IMG/VR virus record: IMGVR_UViG_3300018080_000142
Span: 1 to 64,000 of that record
Origin: a virus
Reading direction: 5' to 3' (one strand)
DNA: 64,000 bases
Shown here: one piece after another, positions 45,571 through 53,025 of the stretch
Numbering within the stretch: the first letter of the stretch is position 1
How the letters are laid out: each line of letters starts with the position of its first letter
The notes under the pieces: model-generated
What the model saw: the letters and a program-made list of their open reading frames with translations, nothing else
Told to the model about the DNA's origin: nothing
Databases searched by the model: none
Position numbers and translations under genes: made by a program

Positions 45571-45750
45571 AGAACAGCACACGACCCAGATTGAAGAAGG
45601 CTTTTATGGCGGGTAATTCCTGTCTCTTTATAATCGGGCAACACCCAAGATCACCAAAGGGACCTCCATTGCCGTCTTTTTCAACGGGTATTCAATGCGC
45701 CTTCATAACCTATGGTATTTCATTACTGTATTCTCCCGGTGTGCTGTTCT
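45571..45750 (-). ncRNA. stem-closed intergenic RNA element (about 180 nt)
   Basis: AGAACAGCACAC (45571-45582) and GTGTGCTGTTCT (45739-45750) are perfectly complementary over 12 bp and enclose a region with no gene. On the minus strand inner helices are possible: GAAGGC with GCCTTC, CCGT/ACGG and GGG/CCC. A TTTT follows the 3' strand. The 5' strand begins at the stop codon of the membrane gene, so it could be an operon-internal RNA, a processing site or an attenuator before the small Cys-rich gene. Orientation is not proven. Confidence 0.55.
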
Positions 45751-46201
45751 ATAAGTTAAGGTATATCAATGTTAACAACGTAAGCCAGAATAACCTCCAA
45801 ACAAGCATTAGAAACCCTGACTGAAGGAATACAGCTCCGAAATATTGGCTGATCGGATCTGAACTGATATGTAGGGGTTTCTTAAGAATGAACCAGCCGG
45901 TAGTAAGATCATGAACTGTCCACCATAACAGCCACATTATCGGATACCACATGAACATATATGTCCATCTGCCAAGAACTACCTGCACTGAGATGATTGC
46001 GAAAATGACGAATAACGCATAGATATTCCCCCAGGTTTTCCATGCATATGATGGTTTGATGGGATTCATAATAACAGTTTCATTTCTGAACCTGTATTTT
46101 TTTATTTCATCAGTTATGCATTTATCCTGCCATGAAGCTATAACAGTACCAAGAGTTACAGCTATGACTGTTAGTGTAAACATTAAAATTTCAGTTTCCA
46201 T
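45749..46201 (-). CDS. multi-span membrane protein
   Basis: 150 residues from ATG 46201 (4 bases after the upstream TAA). Hydrophobic spans at about 6-22, 60-78, 82-100 and 130-150, rich in Trp. It begins METEILMFTLTVIAVTLG. No family recognised. It is the end of a three-gene envelope group. Confidence 0.6.
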   Translation of the reverse strand: METEILMFTLTVIAVTLGTVIASWQDKCITDEIKKYRFRNETVIMNPIKPSYAWKTWGNIYALFVIFAIISVQVVLGRWTYMFMWYPIMWLLWWTVHDLTTGWFILKKPLHISSDPISQYFGAVFLQSGFLMLVWRLFWLTLLTLIYLNL

Positions 46202-46205
46202 AATA

Positions 46206-46637
46206 TTAATCATTATAAGTCCAACTTGCTGTAGCAAAAACCGGGTAGAAATATCCATCAACATGGATCCGGTTATAAGATTTTCTGTATCTACTCTCCG
46301 GGACTGTATCCCACCATACAGGAACACCTTTCTTTATATAATCATTCCAGCCACAAATAAATACTTCATAAAGGAATACTTGCTCAGTATGAGGTCCAAA
46401 TGGTTTTGTAATCCGAATCTTCGACCATTTCTCATTAGAGCATTTTCCTTCGGCCACTACATAGGAGCCTACTTCACCGGCCAGGAAATATTCAATGTCC
46501 TCGATGTAACCTATGAATTTTTCATTGCCCTGCAGTTTTCCTGCCTTTGGTGCGACAGTTCCGCAGCAGGTCACCAGGATGACAGCAACAACTATCATCA
46601 CAAACAGTATGAACAATCTCTTAGTTTCTTTTTTCAT
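46206..46637 (-). CDS. putative lipoprotein
   Basis: 143 residues from ATG 46637, 1 base after the upstream TAA. Signal segment KKETKRLFILFVMIVVAVILVTCCG has an LVTC lipobox. The mature part is beta-rich with several Tyr/Trp (FLYEVFICGWNDYIKKGVPVWWDTV). Likely anchored to the inner or outer membrane of the host. Superinfection exclusion or envelope remodelling are possible roles, not shown. Confidence 0.55.
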   Translation of the reverse strand: MKKETKRLFILFVMIVVAVILVTCCGTVAPKAGKLQGNEKFIGYIEDIEYFLAGEVGSYVVAEGKCSNEKWSKIRITKPFGPHTEQVFLYEVFICGWNDYIKKGVPVWWDTVPESRYRKSYNRIHVDGYFYPVFATASWTYND

Positions 46638-46638
46638 T

Positions 46639-47073
46639 TTATTCAAAATTGATGTATTTAATCCATGAAAACGGCCGGCGTATCTTCCAATAGGCATAGA
46701 TATTTGCATACTGATTGGCTTCGCGCTTGAAGCAAATACTCCTGTTGGCTCGCCGCCAGTAGTAACCGTTGATAATATTCATGACAAAGAACAATCCATA
46801 CAGGATCCAGTAAAGGAACAGGGCTGGCAGGGCAATGAACCAATTAATCAAAAAACCCAGTATGATGAATAGAAGCAAACCTGCCAGCCCACATTCCAAT
46901 TGCTGTTGAATATGTATTGTCTCACGATTATAATTCATCTGATGCTGCATTGCCCACTTGTGACGATAGAATGAAAAAGGAAAGATTGTTACGGTATATA
47001 TACCGAAAACACCTATCAGCGGGAATACCAGGTGTATTCCCTCGAAGTTGAAGTTAAAACGGGGCAGTTTCAT
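46639..47073 (-). CDS. membrane protein with HExxH-like RETIHIQQQ motif
   Basis: 144 residues from ATG 47073 (an earlier ATG at 47100 is possible). Order: hydrophobic start (GIHLVFPLIGVFGIYTVTIF), the motif NRETIHIQQQLE, two membrane spans (GLLLFIILGFLINWFI, ALFLYWILYGLFFVM), then CFKREANQYANIYAY. This is the layout of small membrane proteins with an E-x-x-H-x-x-Q site and a distant (F/C)-x-(E/R)-EA motif. They look like degenerate membrane metalloproteases. Activity unknown. Confidence 0.5.
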   Translation of the reverse strand: MKLPRFNFNFEGIHLVFPLIGVFGIYTVTIFPFSFYRHKWAMQHQMNYNRETIHIQQQLECGLAGLLLFIILGFLINWFIALPALFLYWILYGLFFVMNIINGYYWRRANRSICFKREANQYANIYAYWKIRRPFSWIKYINFE

Positions 47074-47581
47074 TCGACCAGGATTGTTGTATATATTCAT
47101 TCCATTTAATTTCTTCATCAGCATCATTGGACACGCCAGGGATCATGCTCACAACGGCATCTCTTAATGACTTGATAAAATTGATATTCATTTCATAGCT
47201 GACCTCACGGCTGACTATAGCATGACGCAGATCCTTTGCCAGATCTTTCTTGGTATGTGCTTCCGGGTAGACCAAGGGTATTTCCGAGTAGTCTAATTTA
47301 CGAATTTCTTTAATTACATCAATAGCACCATATGGATACCTGATGCATACATCCTCGTACAAGTATAAATAATCCTCTGTAGTGAACAATATTTCATCGG
47401 CAGACCAATTAGATATATCTGGTGTCGGATGTCCCAGGAACATCCATATCGCCTGACACTGGGCCTCGAACGGACCATTTCTGAATGATCTCTCGTCAAC
47501 GGCATATGTTTCTATCATCCATCCGAGGAAATGCCTTTTACTGACCGGATATGTGTTCAGGACCTGGATCACTTCTCTCAC
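47054..47581 (-). CDS. hypothetical protein
   Basis: 175 residues, mixed helix and strand, with AIWMFLGHPTPDISNWSADEILFTTEDYLYLYEDVCI in the middle and a helical C-terminal half. No family recognised. It overlaps the Exo X-like gene by 4 bases (ATGA). Confidence 0.55.
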   Translation of the reverse strand: MREVIQVLNTYPVSKRHFLGWMIETYAVDERSFRNGPFEAQCQAIWMFLGHPTPDISNWSADEILFTTEDYLYLYEDVCIRYPYGAIDVIKEIRKLDYSEIPLVYPEAHTKKDLAKDLRHAIVSREVSYEMNINFIKSLRDAVVSMIPGVSNDADEEIKWNEYIQQSWSNETAPF

Positions 47582-47973
47582 CTATGGCCTTGGTTGTACC
47601 TTTGCATTGACTTTTTGGAAAACCTTATGCTGTCCCTCACACGCCTTGCTTTGCCTTTTGCACGCAATCGTTTTCTCCGGATATCTGAAATAATCTTATC
47701 GGATATCAGGCCACGCTTGCCAATGTCAGTAAATTCCTTTATAAACTGGTAGTATTTTTCTTCATCAATGCCAGGCTTTTCAATCCGAGCATCTTCATCT
47801 ATCTTAAGATATTTAAGCAGATCATCGCAGAAACTTACCATAGAACAGTTAAAGTATACCCATATCAGATAGCTCGGACCGGCTTGAACTTTCAATACCT
47901 CACCAACCTTCATTTCAGCATATTTACCGAAACCAAGTACGCTTTTTTCAGTAAGTGTTCTTAAATATTTCAT
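47578..47973 (-). CDS. exonuclease X C-terminal-like (DUF3820) protein
   Basis: 131 residues. Residues 12-60 fit the small module found at the C-terminus of exodeoxyribonuclease X and as DUF3820: LGFGKYAEMKVGEVLKVQAGPSYLIWVYFN. The rest is a basic helix (DIRRKRLRAKGKARRVRDSIRFSKKSM). There is no nuclease domain, so it is probably a DNA or protein adaptor. Confidence 0.55.
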   Translation of the reverse strand: MKYLRTLTEKSVLGFGKYAEMKVGEVLKVQAGPSYLIWVYFNCSMVSFCDDLLKYLKIDEDARIEKPGIDEEKYYQFIKEFTDIGKRGLISDKIISDIRRKRLRAKGKARRVRDSIRFSKKSMQRYNQGHR

Positions 47974-48125
47974 AATATATGCCTAAGTATCAGTATTGAA
48001 ACCGTAACAAGTATAACCATGACGATACCCAGGAAAATATACAGACACCATCCAGTAGGATTCTTGTGGCCGTAATGAGAATTTATATCGTCCTCAAAAT
48101 TATCCAGATGTGATTGCTCTGTCAT
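47970..48125 (-). CDS. small single-span membrane protein (51 aa)
   Basis: ATG 48125 to TGA 47970. MTEQSHLDNFEDDINSHYGH, then one hydrophobic span (CLYIFLGIVMVILVTVSILI). It overlaps the upstream gene by 26 bases and its TGA overlaps the next ATG. No family recognised. Confidence 0.6.
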   Translation of the reverse strand: MTEQSHLDNFEDDINSHYGHKNPTGWCLYIFLGIVMVILVTVSILILRHIL

Positions 48126-48459
48126 GTTTATCCTCAATTTTTAGATTTTTACGCAGATAGATCTCGTAACCGATGAAATGTACATGATAGCGGCATTGCC
48201 TGATCACCTGCTCAACAACGCGGGTAATCATTGTATGCTCGCTTATCTCCCTGGCATACTGAACTGTCCTCATAAGCATTCTATAAGTGTTCAGCAAATG
48301 GTTGTCATGAAATTCATGGATCGGTACAATCCTGTTGTCTCTGGTCACCCATTTATATTCTTCGAAACCGGAAGGTTTCTCCATACAGAAGTTCGGCAAC
48401 TTAATGTTTTCGAAAATATTACTGACATTGAAATCACTGACTTTATTGGTTGCTTTCAT
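48100..48459 (-). CDS. hypothetical protein
   Basis: 119 residues; the C-terminal two thirds are helical and basic with many His and Arg (EVVEQVIRQCRYHVHFIGYEIYL-like stretch). No family recognised. It overlaps both neighbours slightly. Confidence 0.5.
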   Translation of the reverse strand: MKATNKVSDFNVSNIFENIKLPNFCMEKPSGFEEYKWVTRDNRIVPIHEFHDNHLLNTYRMLMRTVQYAREISEHTMITRVVEQVIRQCRYHVHFIGYEIYLRKNLKIEDKHDRAITSG

Positions 48460-49550
48460 AATTTTGCCTTGTTTATTATGGTTACAAGAAAGTCAATAAC
48501 TGCTAGACCATTCGCCCTGCTATGTATAATTTCAACAGCAGAACCGGTTGGAGTATGTAGAATAACAGACATCTCGCCATCGCCTTTATAATGAACAGTA
48601 AATGCATATTCCCTGCCATCAACTTTCAGAGAATATGTCTCTGTAAAAACAGACGACACGGTTTTAAGCTTGAATTTAAGTTTCAGCATTTTGGCTTGCT
48701 TGAGTAAGTTATCTGCAGCTTCCTCGATTACATCATCAAGTTTTTCAAGGGTATCTCCGTACTTATCTTTGGCCTCGTCATAGATATTATCGATATCTTC
48801 CCGTAGATTCTTTTCAGCTCGTTCCATAGTTTCTTCTTCTTTTGTCGATTCGACTTTTTCGGGTTTAATATCCTCTGCATTAACAGCACCATCAAGAATT
48901 TCAAGCTCACTCTCATCTGGTTCTGGCTCATCATCTGAATCCGGGATTTCATGGTCTGCATCAGCAGGATCTGCACCAGCAAGATCTACATCAGCAGGAA
49001 TGGTTTCTTCTGAGGAATTTTCAGTCGGATCCTCCAAAACTTCTTCAACATTCTCGGCAGGTTTTTCAGCAGGTGTCTGTTCAACAGCATCCCTTAGTGT
49101 AGTTGTATGGCAGGGATCAGGTTCAGGTACGGGTGGATCCTCTGGAAGCTCAAGCTTTTTCTGAATAGCCTTGGGTGGATCCAGTTTCTTACTCTCGAGC
49201 CCAGGTTTTTTCTTCCTACCACGCTTGGCCTGGCTTTCAACCTTTTTCTCAAAATCCTTAATCCTGCGCTCCCAACCCTGACGCAATGACTCATAGCGTT
49301 TCGGAGTCATGTCAGTAAAGATATTGTCGGTTTCGATACGCAGAATTGTCAGCAAAAGTTCCAAATGTACACGCGGGATCTTTGTGGCTATGTAAACCGG
49401 ATTCCTGGCCGCAGAGACATAGTTCGGTATGATACCTGCTTCACCAGCTATCACACCCGGTCTTTTACCTGACTTGGTGATTTCTTCATCGATGATACCT
49501 GAAAGTATACCAAGCTGTTCATCATTCAGCTTATGGACAATTTCATTCAT
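48456..49550 (-). CDS. modular acidic protein with HTH-like N-terminus
   Basis: 364 residues in three parts. Residues 1-110 are helical with a helix-turn-helix-like RPGVIAGEAGIIPNYVSAARN. Residues 115-230 are an acidic, Pro-rich disordered linker. Residues 230-364 contain a coiled coil and a beta-rich end (SLKVDGREYAFTVHYKGDGEM). It may be a scaffold or regulator. No family recognised. Confidence 0.5.
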   Translation of the reverse strand: MNEIVHKLNDEQLGILSGIIDEEITKSGKRPGVIAGEAGIIPNYVSAARNPVYIATKIPRVHLELLLTILRIETDNIFTDMTPKRYESLRQGWERRIKDFEKKVESQAKRGRKKKPGLESKKLDPPKAIQKKLELPEDPPVPEPDPCHTTTLRDAVEQTPAEKPAENVEEVLEDPTENSSEETIPADVDLAGADPADADHEIPDSDDEPEPDESELEILDGAVNAEDIKPEKVESTKEEETMERAEKNLREDIDNIYDEAKDKYGDTLEKLDDVIEEAADNLLKQAKMLKLKFKLKTVSSVFTETYSLKVDGREYAFTVHYKGDGEMSVILHTPTGSAVEIIHSRANGLAVIDFLVTIINKAKL

Positions 49551-49776
49551 AATCTATATTTTTCAACAACAGGATTTCACCGTTTGGGAATTCAATAGGT
49601 TGTGGAGCAATTGAGCATTCCCTGCGAATCTTTGATGTTATGCTGTCAGAATACTCCTGCCAGGCATCATAGATCTCGATCTTACCATTGGCGTAACCAA
49701 TAGTGTAAGAAATAATACATACCGCTATCAAAATAGCCGTTGAAATTGCTATGAGTAGAATCACCATCGTTCTCAT
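49543..49776 (-). CDS. single-span membrane protein
   Basis: 77 residues: an N-terminal membrane span (MRTMVILLIAISTAILIAVC) and a short acidic cytoplasmic or periplasmic domain. Overlaps both neighbours by 4-8 bases. Confidence 0.55.
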   Translation of the reverse strand: MRTMVILLIAISTAILIAVCIISYTIGYANGKIEIYDAWQEYSDSITSKIRRECSIAPQPIEFPNGEILLLKNIDYE

Positions 49777-49979
49777 AACTCAACAAGTCTTAAAGCGTCA
49801 TACTTGTCAGCAATAGCAAGAACCTGGTTACCATTACCGACATAATGACCGGCCGGATAATGACCAACAACCTTCAGTCGTTCGTCAGCACCAATAGCAT
49901 TGTTTATACCAAGCGACTTCATAGCCTGTTGTGACAACCTTACGTTGACAATCGCGTTAACCGGAATTTTGTTTTCCAT
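49773..49979 (-). CDS. small beta-rich protein
   Basis: 68 residues (PVNAIVNVRLSQQAMKSLGI, HYPAGHYVGNGNQVLAIADK). No family recognised. The leader has a TATTTATTC variant of the recurrent promoter motif followed by TTTAAAA. Confidence 0.5.
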   Translation of the reverse strand: MENKIPVNAIVNVRLSQQAMKSLGINNAIGADERLKVVGHYPAGHYVGNGNQVLAIADKYDALRLVEL

Positions 49980-50015
49980 CTTTTCTGAGTTTTAAATGAA
50001 TAAATAGTCTTTGCA

Positions 50016-50399
50016 TTAACGAGGTTCCTCCCAACGTCCGAAACTCCACACTTTTAATATCTTGGGCGGTTCACCACCACCAACACGAAGTAGAAATTCA
50101 CCATCAGATGCAACAGTATCAAGAGCCTCAGACATGGTATCAAAAGGACCATTCGTCATACCAAACCAATCCTTGAACTTAACACCTATGGCAAATGCAA
50201 TTCTACCTCTACTATCCTGAGTTTCATCCCAAAATGCTTTAGGTGCATTTTGAAGATTTATGGCTTCATTTTCGAGTTCAAGCTTGTCAAACTCTGCAGC
50301 CAGGAGAAGAATACATTTCTCAATATTACTGTTCACACCAGTATATGAATAATCACCTGTAGTCAGGATCTTTTTAATCTTTGGAAGTATTGCCATCAT
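50016..50399 (-). CDS. hypothetical protein
   Basis: 127 residues: helical first half, then a beta-rich end (FDTMSEALDTVASDGEFLLRVGGGEPPKILKVWSFGRWEEPR). ATG at 50399 or 50396. Promoter copy 6 is 36 bases upstream. Function unknown. Confidence 0.55.
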   Translation of the reverse strand: MMAILPKIKKILTTGDYSYTGVNSNIEKCILLLAAEFDKLELENEAINLQNAPKAFWDETQDSRGRIAFAIGVKFKDWFGMTNGPFDTMSEALDTVASDGEFLLRVGGGEPPKILKVWSFGRWEEPR

Positions 50400-50435
50400 T
50401 ACCAGGTTTTAAATGAATAAAAGAGAATTTGAAGG

Positions 50436-50449
50436 GAAAATAATTGCTT
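50436..50449 (-). promoter_or_regulatory. recurrent A/T-rich promoter motif, copy 6
   Basis: Minus strand AAGCAATTATTTTC, then CCTTCAAATTC. It sits directly after the RepL gene and before the ATG at 50399. Sixteen bases (plus strand GGAAAATAATTGCTTG) are shared with copy 4. Confidence 0.6.
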
Positions 50450-50450
50450 G

Positions 50451-51005
50451 CTACCGACCATCACCAAGCTGCAAATTACCCGCCTTACGAACATAGTCAT
50501 TAACCACCCTGATCCGATCACCGTTGAAAATATACAACGGATTGATGAAAAATAACCACTGATACTTCGTCCGGGCAATGATCTCCGCATCCAGCAACTC
50601 AGCCAACGCACGGTAAATCGTTGCTCGAGAATACTCAGTCTTAACCTCACATTCATCTATGTCAAACAATATCTGTAACTCATCCTTACCCAACATCGGA
50701 GCAATATAAACCATCAACACATTAATAGCCTTGTCACTCACATTAACAGTCTCCTTGATAGAATCATGAAATACCTTCGTGAACTGATCATCATCAACAA
50801 CCTTCCTGGTAGCTACAAATAACGACTCACCCTCAACAACATCACCAGTCTCCTTGTCAACCAACTGACCAGTCTGAGTAATAACCTTATTAATCTTACT
50901 CTTACCCTTCTCAGCAATATGTACCGCCAACATCTTCTCAAAAGGATTCTCAAGATAAACCTTGTGATCCCTCATAGGTGTTAATTCCTTCTTGTTCTTC
51001 CCCAT
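50451..51005 (-). CDS. RepL-type replication initiator
   Basis: 184 residues. FTKVFHDSIKETVNVSDKAINVLMVYIA, a winged-helix region at about 120-150 (SRATIYRALAELLDAEIIARTKYQW) and FFINPLYIFNGDRI (152-165) follow the RepL / firmicute-plasmid initiator pattern, including the conserved (F/I)NP-x-x-(F/L)-(F/N)G turn. RepL-like genes are known in crAss-like phages (for example crAss001) and are linked to plasmid-style replication. It is the first gene left of the putative origin and starts at the edge of the iteron-like repeats, which may also be its operator. Confidence 0.75.
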   Translation of the reverse strand: MGKNKKELTPMRDHKVYLENPFEKMLAVHIAEKGKSKINKVITQTGQLVDKETGDVVEGESLFVATRKVVDDDQFTKVFHDSIKETVNVSDKAINVLMVYIAPMLGKDELQILFDIDECEVKTEYSRATIYRALAELLDAEIIARTKYQWLFFINPLYIFNGDRIRVVNDYVRKAGNLQLGDGR

Positions 51006-51040
51006 CCCAATATGTAGTTTATCTCACAAATTTATAAATA

Positions 51041-51105
51041 TTGAGACAAATATTCTCAGAATCCTAGACAATCTGTCTCAAACTTATCAACAATTTGAGA
51101 CGCAA
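51041..51105. repeat. TTGAGAC iteron-like / operator repeats
   Basis: Three related units: TTGAGACAAAT (51041-51051), ATCTGTCTCAAA (51071-51082, inverted) and TTTGAGACGCAA (51094-51105). They lie directly upstream of the RepL gene on its 5' side. They may bind RepL at the origin or for self-control. Confidence 0.55.
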
Positions 51106-51551
51106 AGTTGCACCAGTGAGAAACTGCGTATCGATCCTGAGAATGACCCCCCATGAGTATCAGCAACTTAACCAGTTCCCCTTCTTATTCTTCAGGATCG
51201 CAGATCCAAAAATCTGCTCCTGAAAAAAAGATCCAATGCCATCATAAAAAAATCAACAGCTTTTCAACAACTGCCATCCACCAAATCCGGCAACAGATAC
51301 ACTCATAACAACCATTCAATACACTTAAACAACCTATCACAAGACTTCAATACACTTGCATCCCTATACATCCCTTAACAAAATTCACAAAATCCACCAA
51401 CAAACCACACCACCACATATACCCCATATCCCCACAACCAACATTGAATTGCCTATGTCCAGGCACGTACAGAGTTGTAGGGGATGGAAAGATTTTGTAG
51501 GTTTGTAATGGCTTTTACAAGTTCATTCAGTTCATTCCCCATTACCCAGAG

Positions 51552-51628
51552 CTTTGTGGAAAGGATGGTAGGGTCATTGGTCCGATCACCTTCCACAAGG
51601 CTTTTGTAATTTTTTGTGGAAAGTATGG
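51552..51628. repeat. TTGTGGAAAG repeats in putative origin
   Basis: CTTTGTGGAAAGGATGG (51552-51568) and TTTTGTGGAAAGTATGG (51612-51628) are near-identical direct copies 60 bases apart. An inverted partial copy, CCTTCCACAAGG, is at 51589-51600. Candidate initiator-binding or early regulatory sites. Confidence 0.55.
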
Positions 51629-51640
51629 CGGGGCCTTTTC

Positions 51641-51668
51641 AAAAAAAAGCCAGGCTTTTTGCCTGGCT
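51641..51668 (-). terminator. rho-independent terminator (second of pair)
   Basis: On the minus strand AGCCAGGC, five A, GCCTGGCT and a T run: a perfect 8-bp stem. It backs up the terminator at 51757 and protects the putative origin from read-through. Confidence 0.85.
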
Positions 51669-51756
51669 ACAATGAGACTATCGCTGGTTACAACTTAATG
51701 TGTCCCTCCACCAGCATCACAAACATCTCATCAATCATAACAATAACTTTCTTAAC

Positions 51757-51791
51757 AAAAAAAAGCCGTCAGGCTTTTACACCCAACGGCT
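51757..51791 (-). terminator. rho-independent terminator of the 51802 gene
   Basis: Minus strand AGCCGT, a 16-base loop, ACGGCT, then eight T, starting 11 bases after the stop of the gene at 51802. Confidence 0.75.
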
Positions 51792-51801
51792 AATTTACTC
51801 A

Positions 51802-52401
51802 TCAATCCTCGAAGTCTGCTTCGGCAGGAACCTGAGCGATCTGACGAAAGCGTGACAGTCTCAGCTGGTCACGACCGTCATATGGCTCATTGACAACGGT
51901 GACACGGAATGTCACCTGCTCATCGCGAGCCATATCCAGGCCTTCGATCAGGTTTGTCCCTTCCGGGATACCGAGCGCCATTGCAAACTGGTTTGCAATA
52001 TTGGCGCAGGTCTTCGTCTTTTCCTCATCAACTGCCCGAACCAGATCATCACCTTTCTTGGTACAAGCGTAGCCCTCTACGTTCTCATACTTTCCAGACT
52101 TGATCTGTGCCTCGGAGAGTTCTTCGTACTTGACATAACCCTCGAAGTTCAGCCTGTGAGTCAGACCGCCTGACTTCCCTTCCTCGGCATTGAGAACAGT
52201 TATCGCTAACTGTGGACAAGCGTTGGACCATGCAGGAAGCTCAGCTTTCGGCTCATGGCTGTACTGAGTAAATGAATCCAAAATTTCATAGCGAGACAAG
52301 CGAACAATGTGTTCGCCCTCACTCAGCAGATTGAATTCAGGTCTGCTGGTTTCGAATGATTGAATAATGTCATTCATGGCATAAAAGTTTAAGTTAGACA
52401 T
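51802..52401 (-). CDS. acidic-tailed protein near origin
   Basis: 199 residues, mixed beta, no firm family. It contains LSEGEHIVRLSRYEILDSF, ACPQLAITVLNAEEGKSGGLTHRLNFEGYV and ends ADFED, an acidic tail with a late Phe. The layout recalls an OB-fold ssDNA-binding protein, but no motif proves it. It has its own terminator and a promoter-motif variant in the leader, so it is probably strongly expressed. Confidence 0.5.
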   Translation of the reverse strand: MSNLNFYAMNDIIQSFETSRPEFNLLSEGEHIVRLSRYEILDSFTQYSHEPKAELPAWSNACPQLAITVLNAEEGKSGGLTHRLNFEGYVKYEELSEAQIKSGKYENVEGYACTKKGDDLVRAVDEEKTKTCANIANQFAMALGIPEGTNLIEGLDMARDEQVTFRVTVVNEPYDGRDQLRLSRFRQIAQVPAEADFED

Positions 52402-52444
52402 CTACCGGACATGACCATGCCAAGATCATTATCCGGCGTTAACA

Positions 52445-52459
52445 GGAAAATAAATAACT
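52445..52459 (-). promoter_or_regulatory. variant of the recurrent promoter motif
   Basis: Minus strand AGTTATTTATTTTCC, then TGTTAAC, about 45 bases before the ATG at 52401. It has an insertion relative to the consensus. Confidence 0.35.
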
Positions 52460-52486
52460 TTTGTTGTTAAAAATAACAGCACTCGA

Positions 52487-52666
52487 CTACTCGAGTACTG
52501 TTATTAATCTCATTCCTTCTTGCCTGTCTTTCTTCCAAACAGCTTTCGAATTATTAAGACAAGCAAGGATGATAGCAACCTGGTCTGTTATACCAAGCCT
52601 CTCCTTAGCACGTTTGTACCCATGCTTTGTGAGCCTATAATTGATACCATCCACTGTCATGACCAT
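52487..52666 (-). CDS. small basic protein
   Basis: 59 residues from ATG 52666 (an ATG at 52696 would overlap the upstream gene more). MVMTVDGINYRLTKHGYKRA is followed by a helix and RLITVLE. Possibly a small DNA-binding regulator. No family recognised. Confidence 0.45.
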   Translation of the reverse strand: MVMTVDGINYRLTKHGYKRAKERLGITDQVAIILACLNNSKAVWKKDRQEGMRLITVLE

Positions 52667-52857
52667 CCAAGTATGTGTTGATGCAACATAGCACATAGCT
52701 GTCTACCATGATGTGTCTTACATATGTCCTTGTCACCCATGCGTAGCTCATTTAAAATGATCTTCACATTGACCACGTCATTGACAGCCTGCACACTCAT
52801 GTGTGCATCAAACTGATTGCTGATAATCTTTTCCATCATCATTGAGTATTGGTTCAT
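52657..52857 (-). CDS. small hypothetical protein
   Basis: 66 residues, Met/His-rich, helical (MMMEKIISNQFDAHMSVQAVNDVV). First gene of the leftward unit; its leader ends GTTATTTTTTATT, a short variant of the promoter motif. Confidence 0.45.
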   Translation of the reverse strand: MNQYSMMMEKIISNQFDAHMSVQAVNDVVNVKIILNELRMGDKDICKTHHGRQLCAMLHQHILGWS

Positions 52858-52990
52858 AATAAAAAATAACTTTTTTCTTTTTGGGCCCCATTATCATATA
52901 TATCAATGCCCCCCTACCCCAATTCCATTCTCGTTTTTGGAAATCCGGGCATATTACCTCGTCCACACATATTCACTATGTTGATAAGTT

Positions 52991-53025
52991 GATATCACTT
53001 TTGGGGGGTATAGCAAAAGTGATAT
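52991..53025. promoter_or_regulatory. perfect 12-bp inverted-repeat operator
   Basis: GATATCACTTTT (52991-53002) and AAAAGTGATATC (53014-53025) are exact inverted copies around an 11-base G-rich centre. The site lies between two divergent transcripts and directly before the -7 element at 53028, so a dimeric regulator bound here would block that promoter. Confidence 0.8.

Larger units (their letters stand above)
51006..51801. other. putative replication origin (796 bp without genes)
   Basis: No credible gene. The left part (51190-51450) is strikingly G-poor on the plus strand, a long A/C tract. From about 51470 the plus strand becomes G/T-rich. This switch coincides with the divergence between minus-strand genes to the left and plus-strand genes to the right. 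Repeats near both ends, the adjacent RepL gene and two terminators fit an origin. A 16-codon frame lies inside but is not called. Confidence 0.6.

Noticed and set aside
45591-45824. A 77-codon plus-strand frame near 45.6 kb
   Set aside because: It runs against a long minus-strand operon, overlaps the membrane gene and the stem-closed element, and shows no domain.
51676-51757. A 16-codon frame between the two terminators in the putative origin
   Set aside because: It is too short to support and could arise by chance in this A/T-rich gap; a small RNA is as likely.
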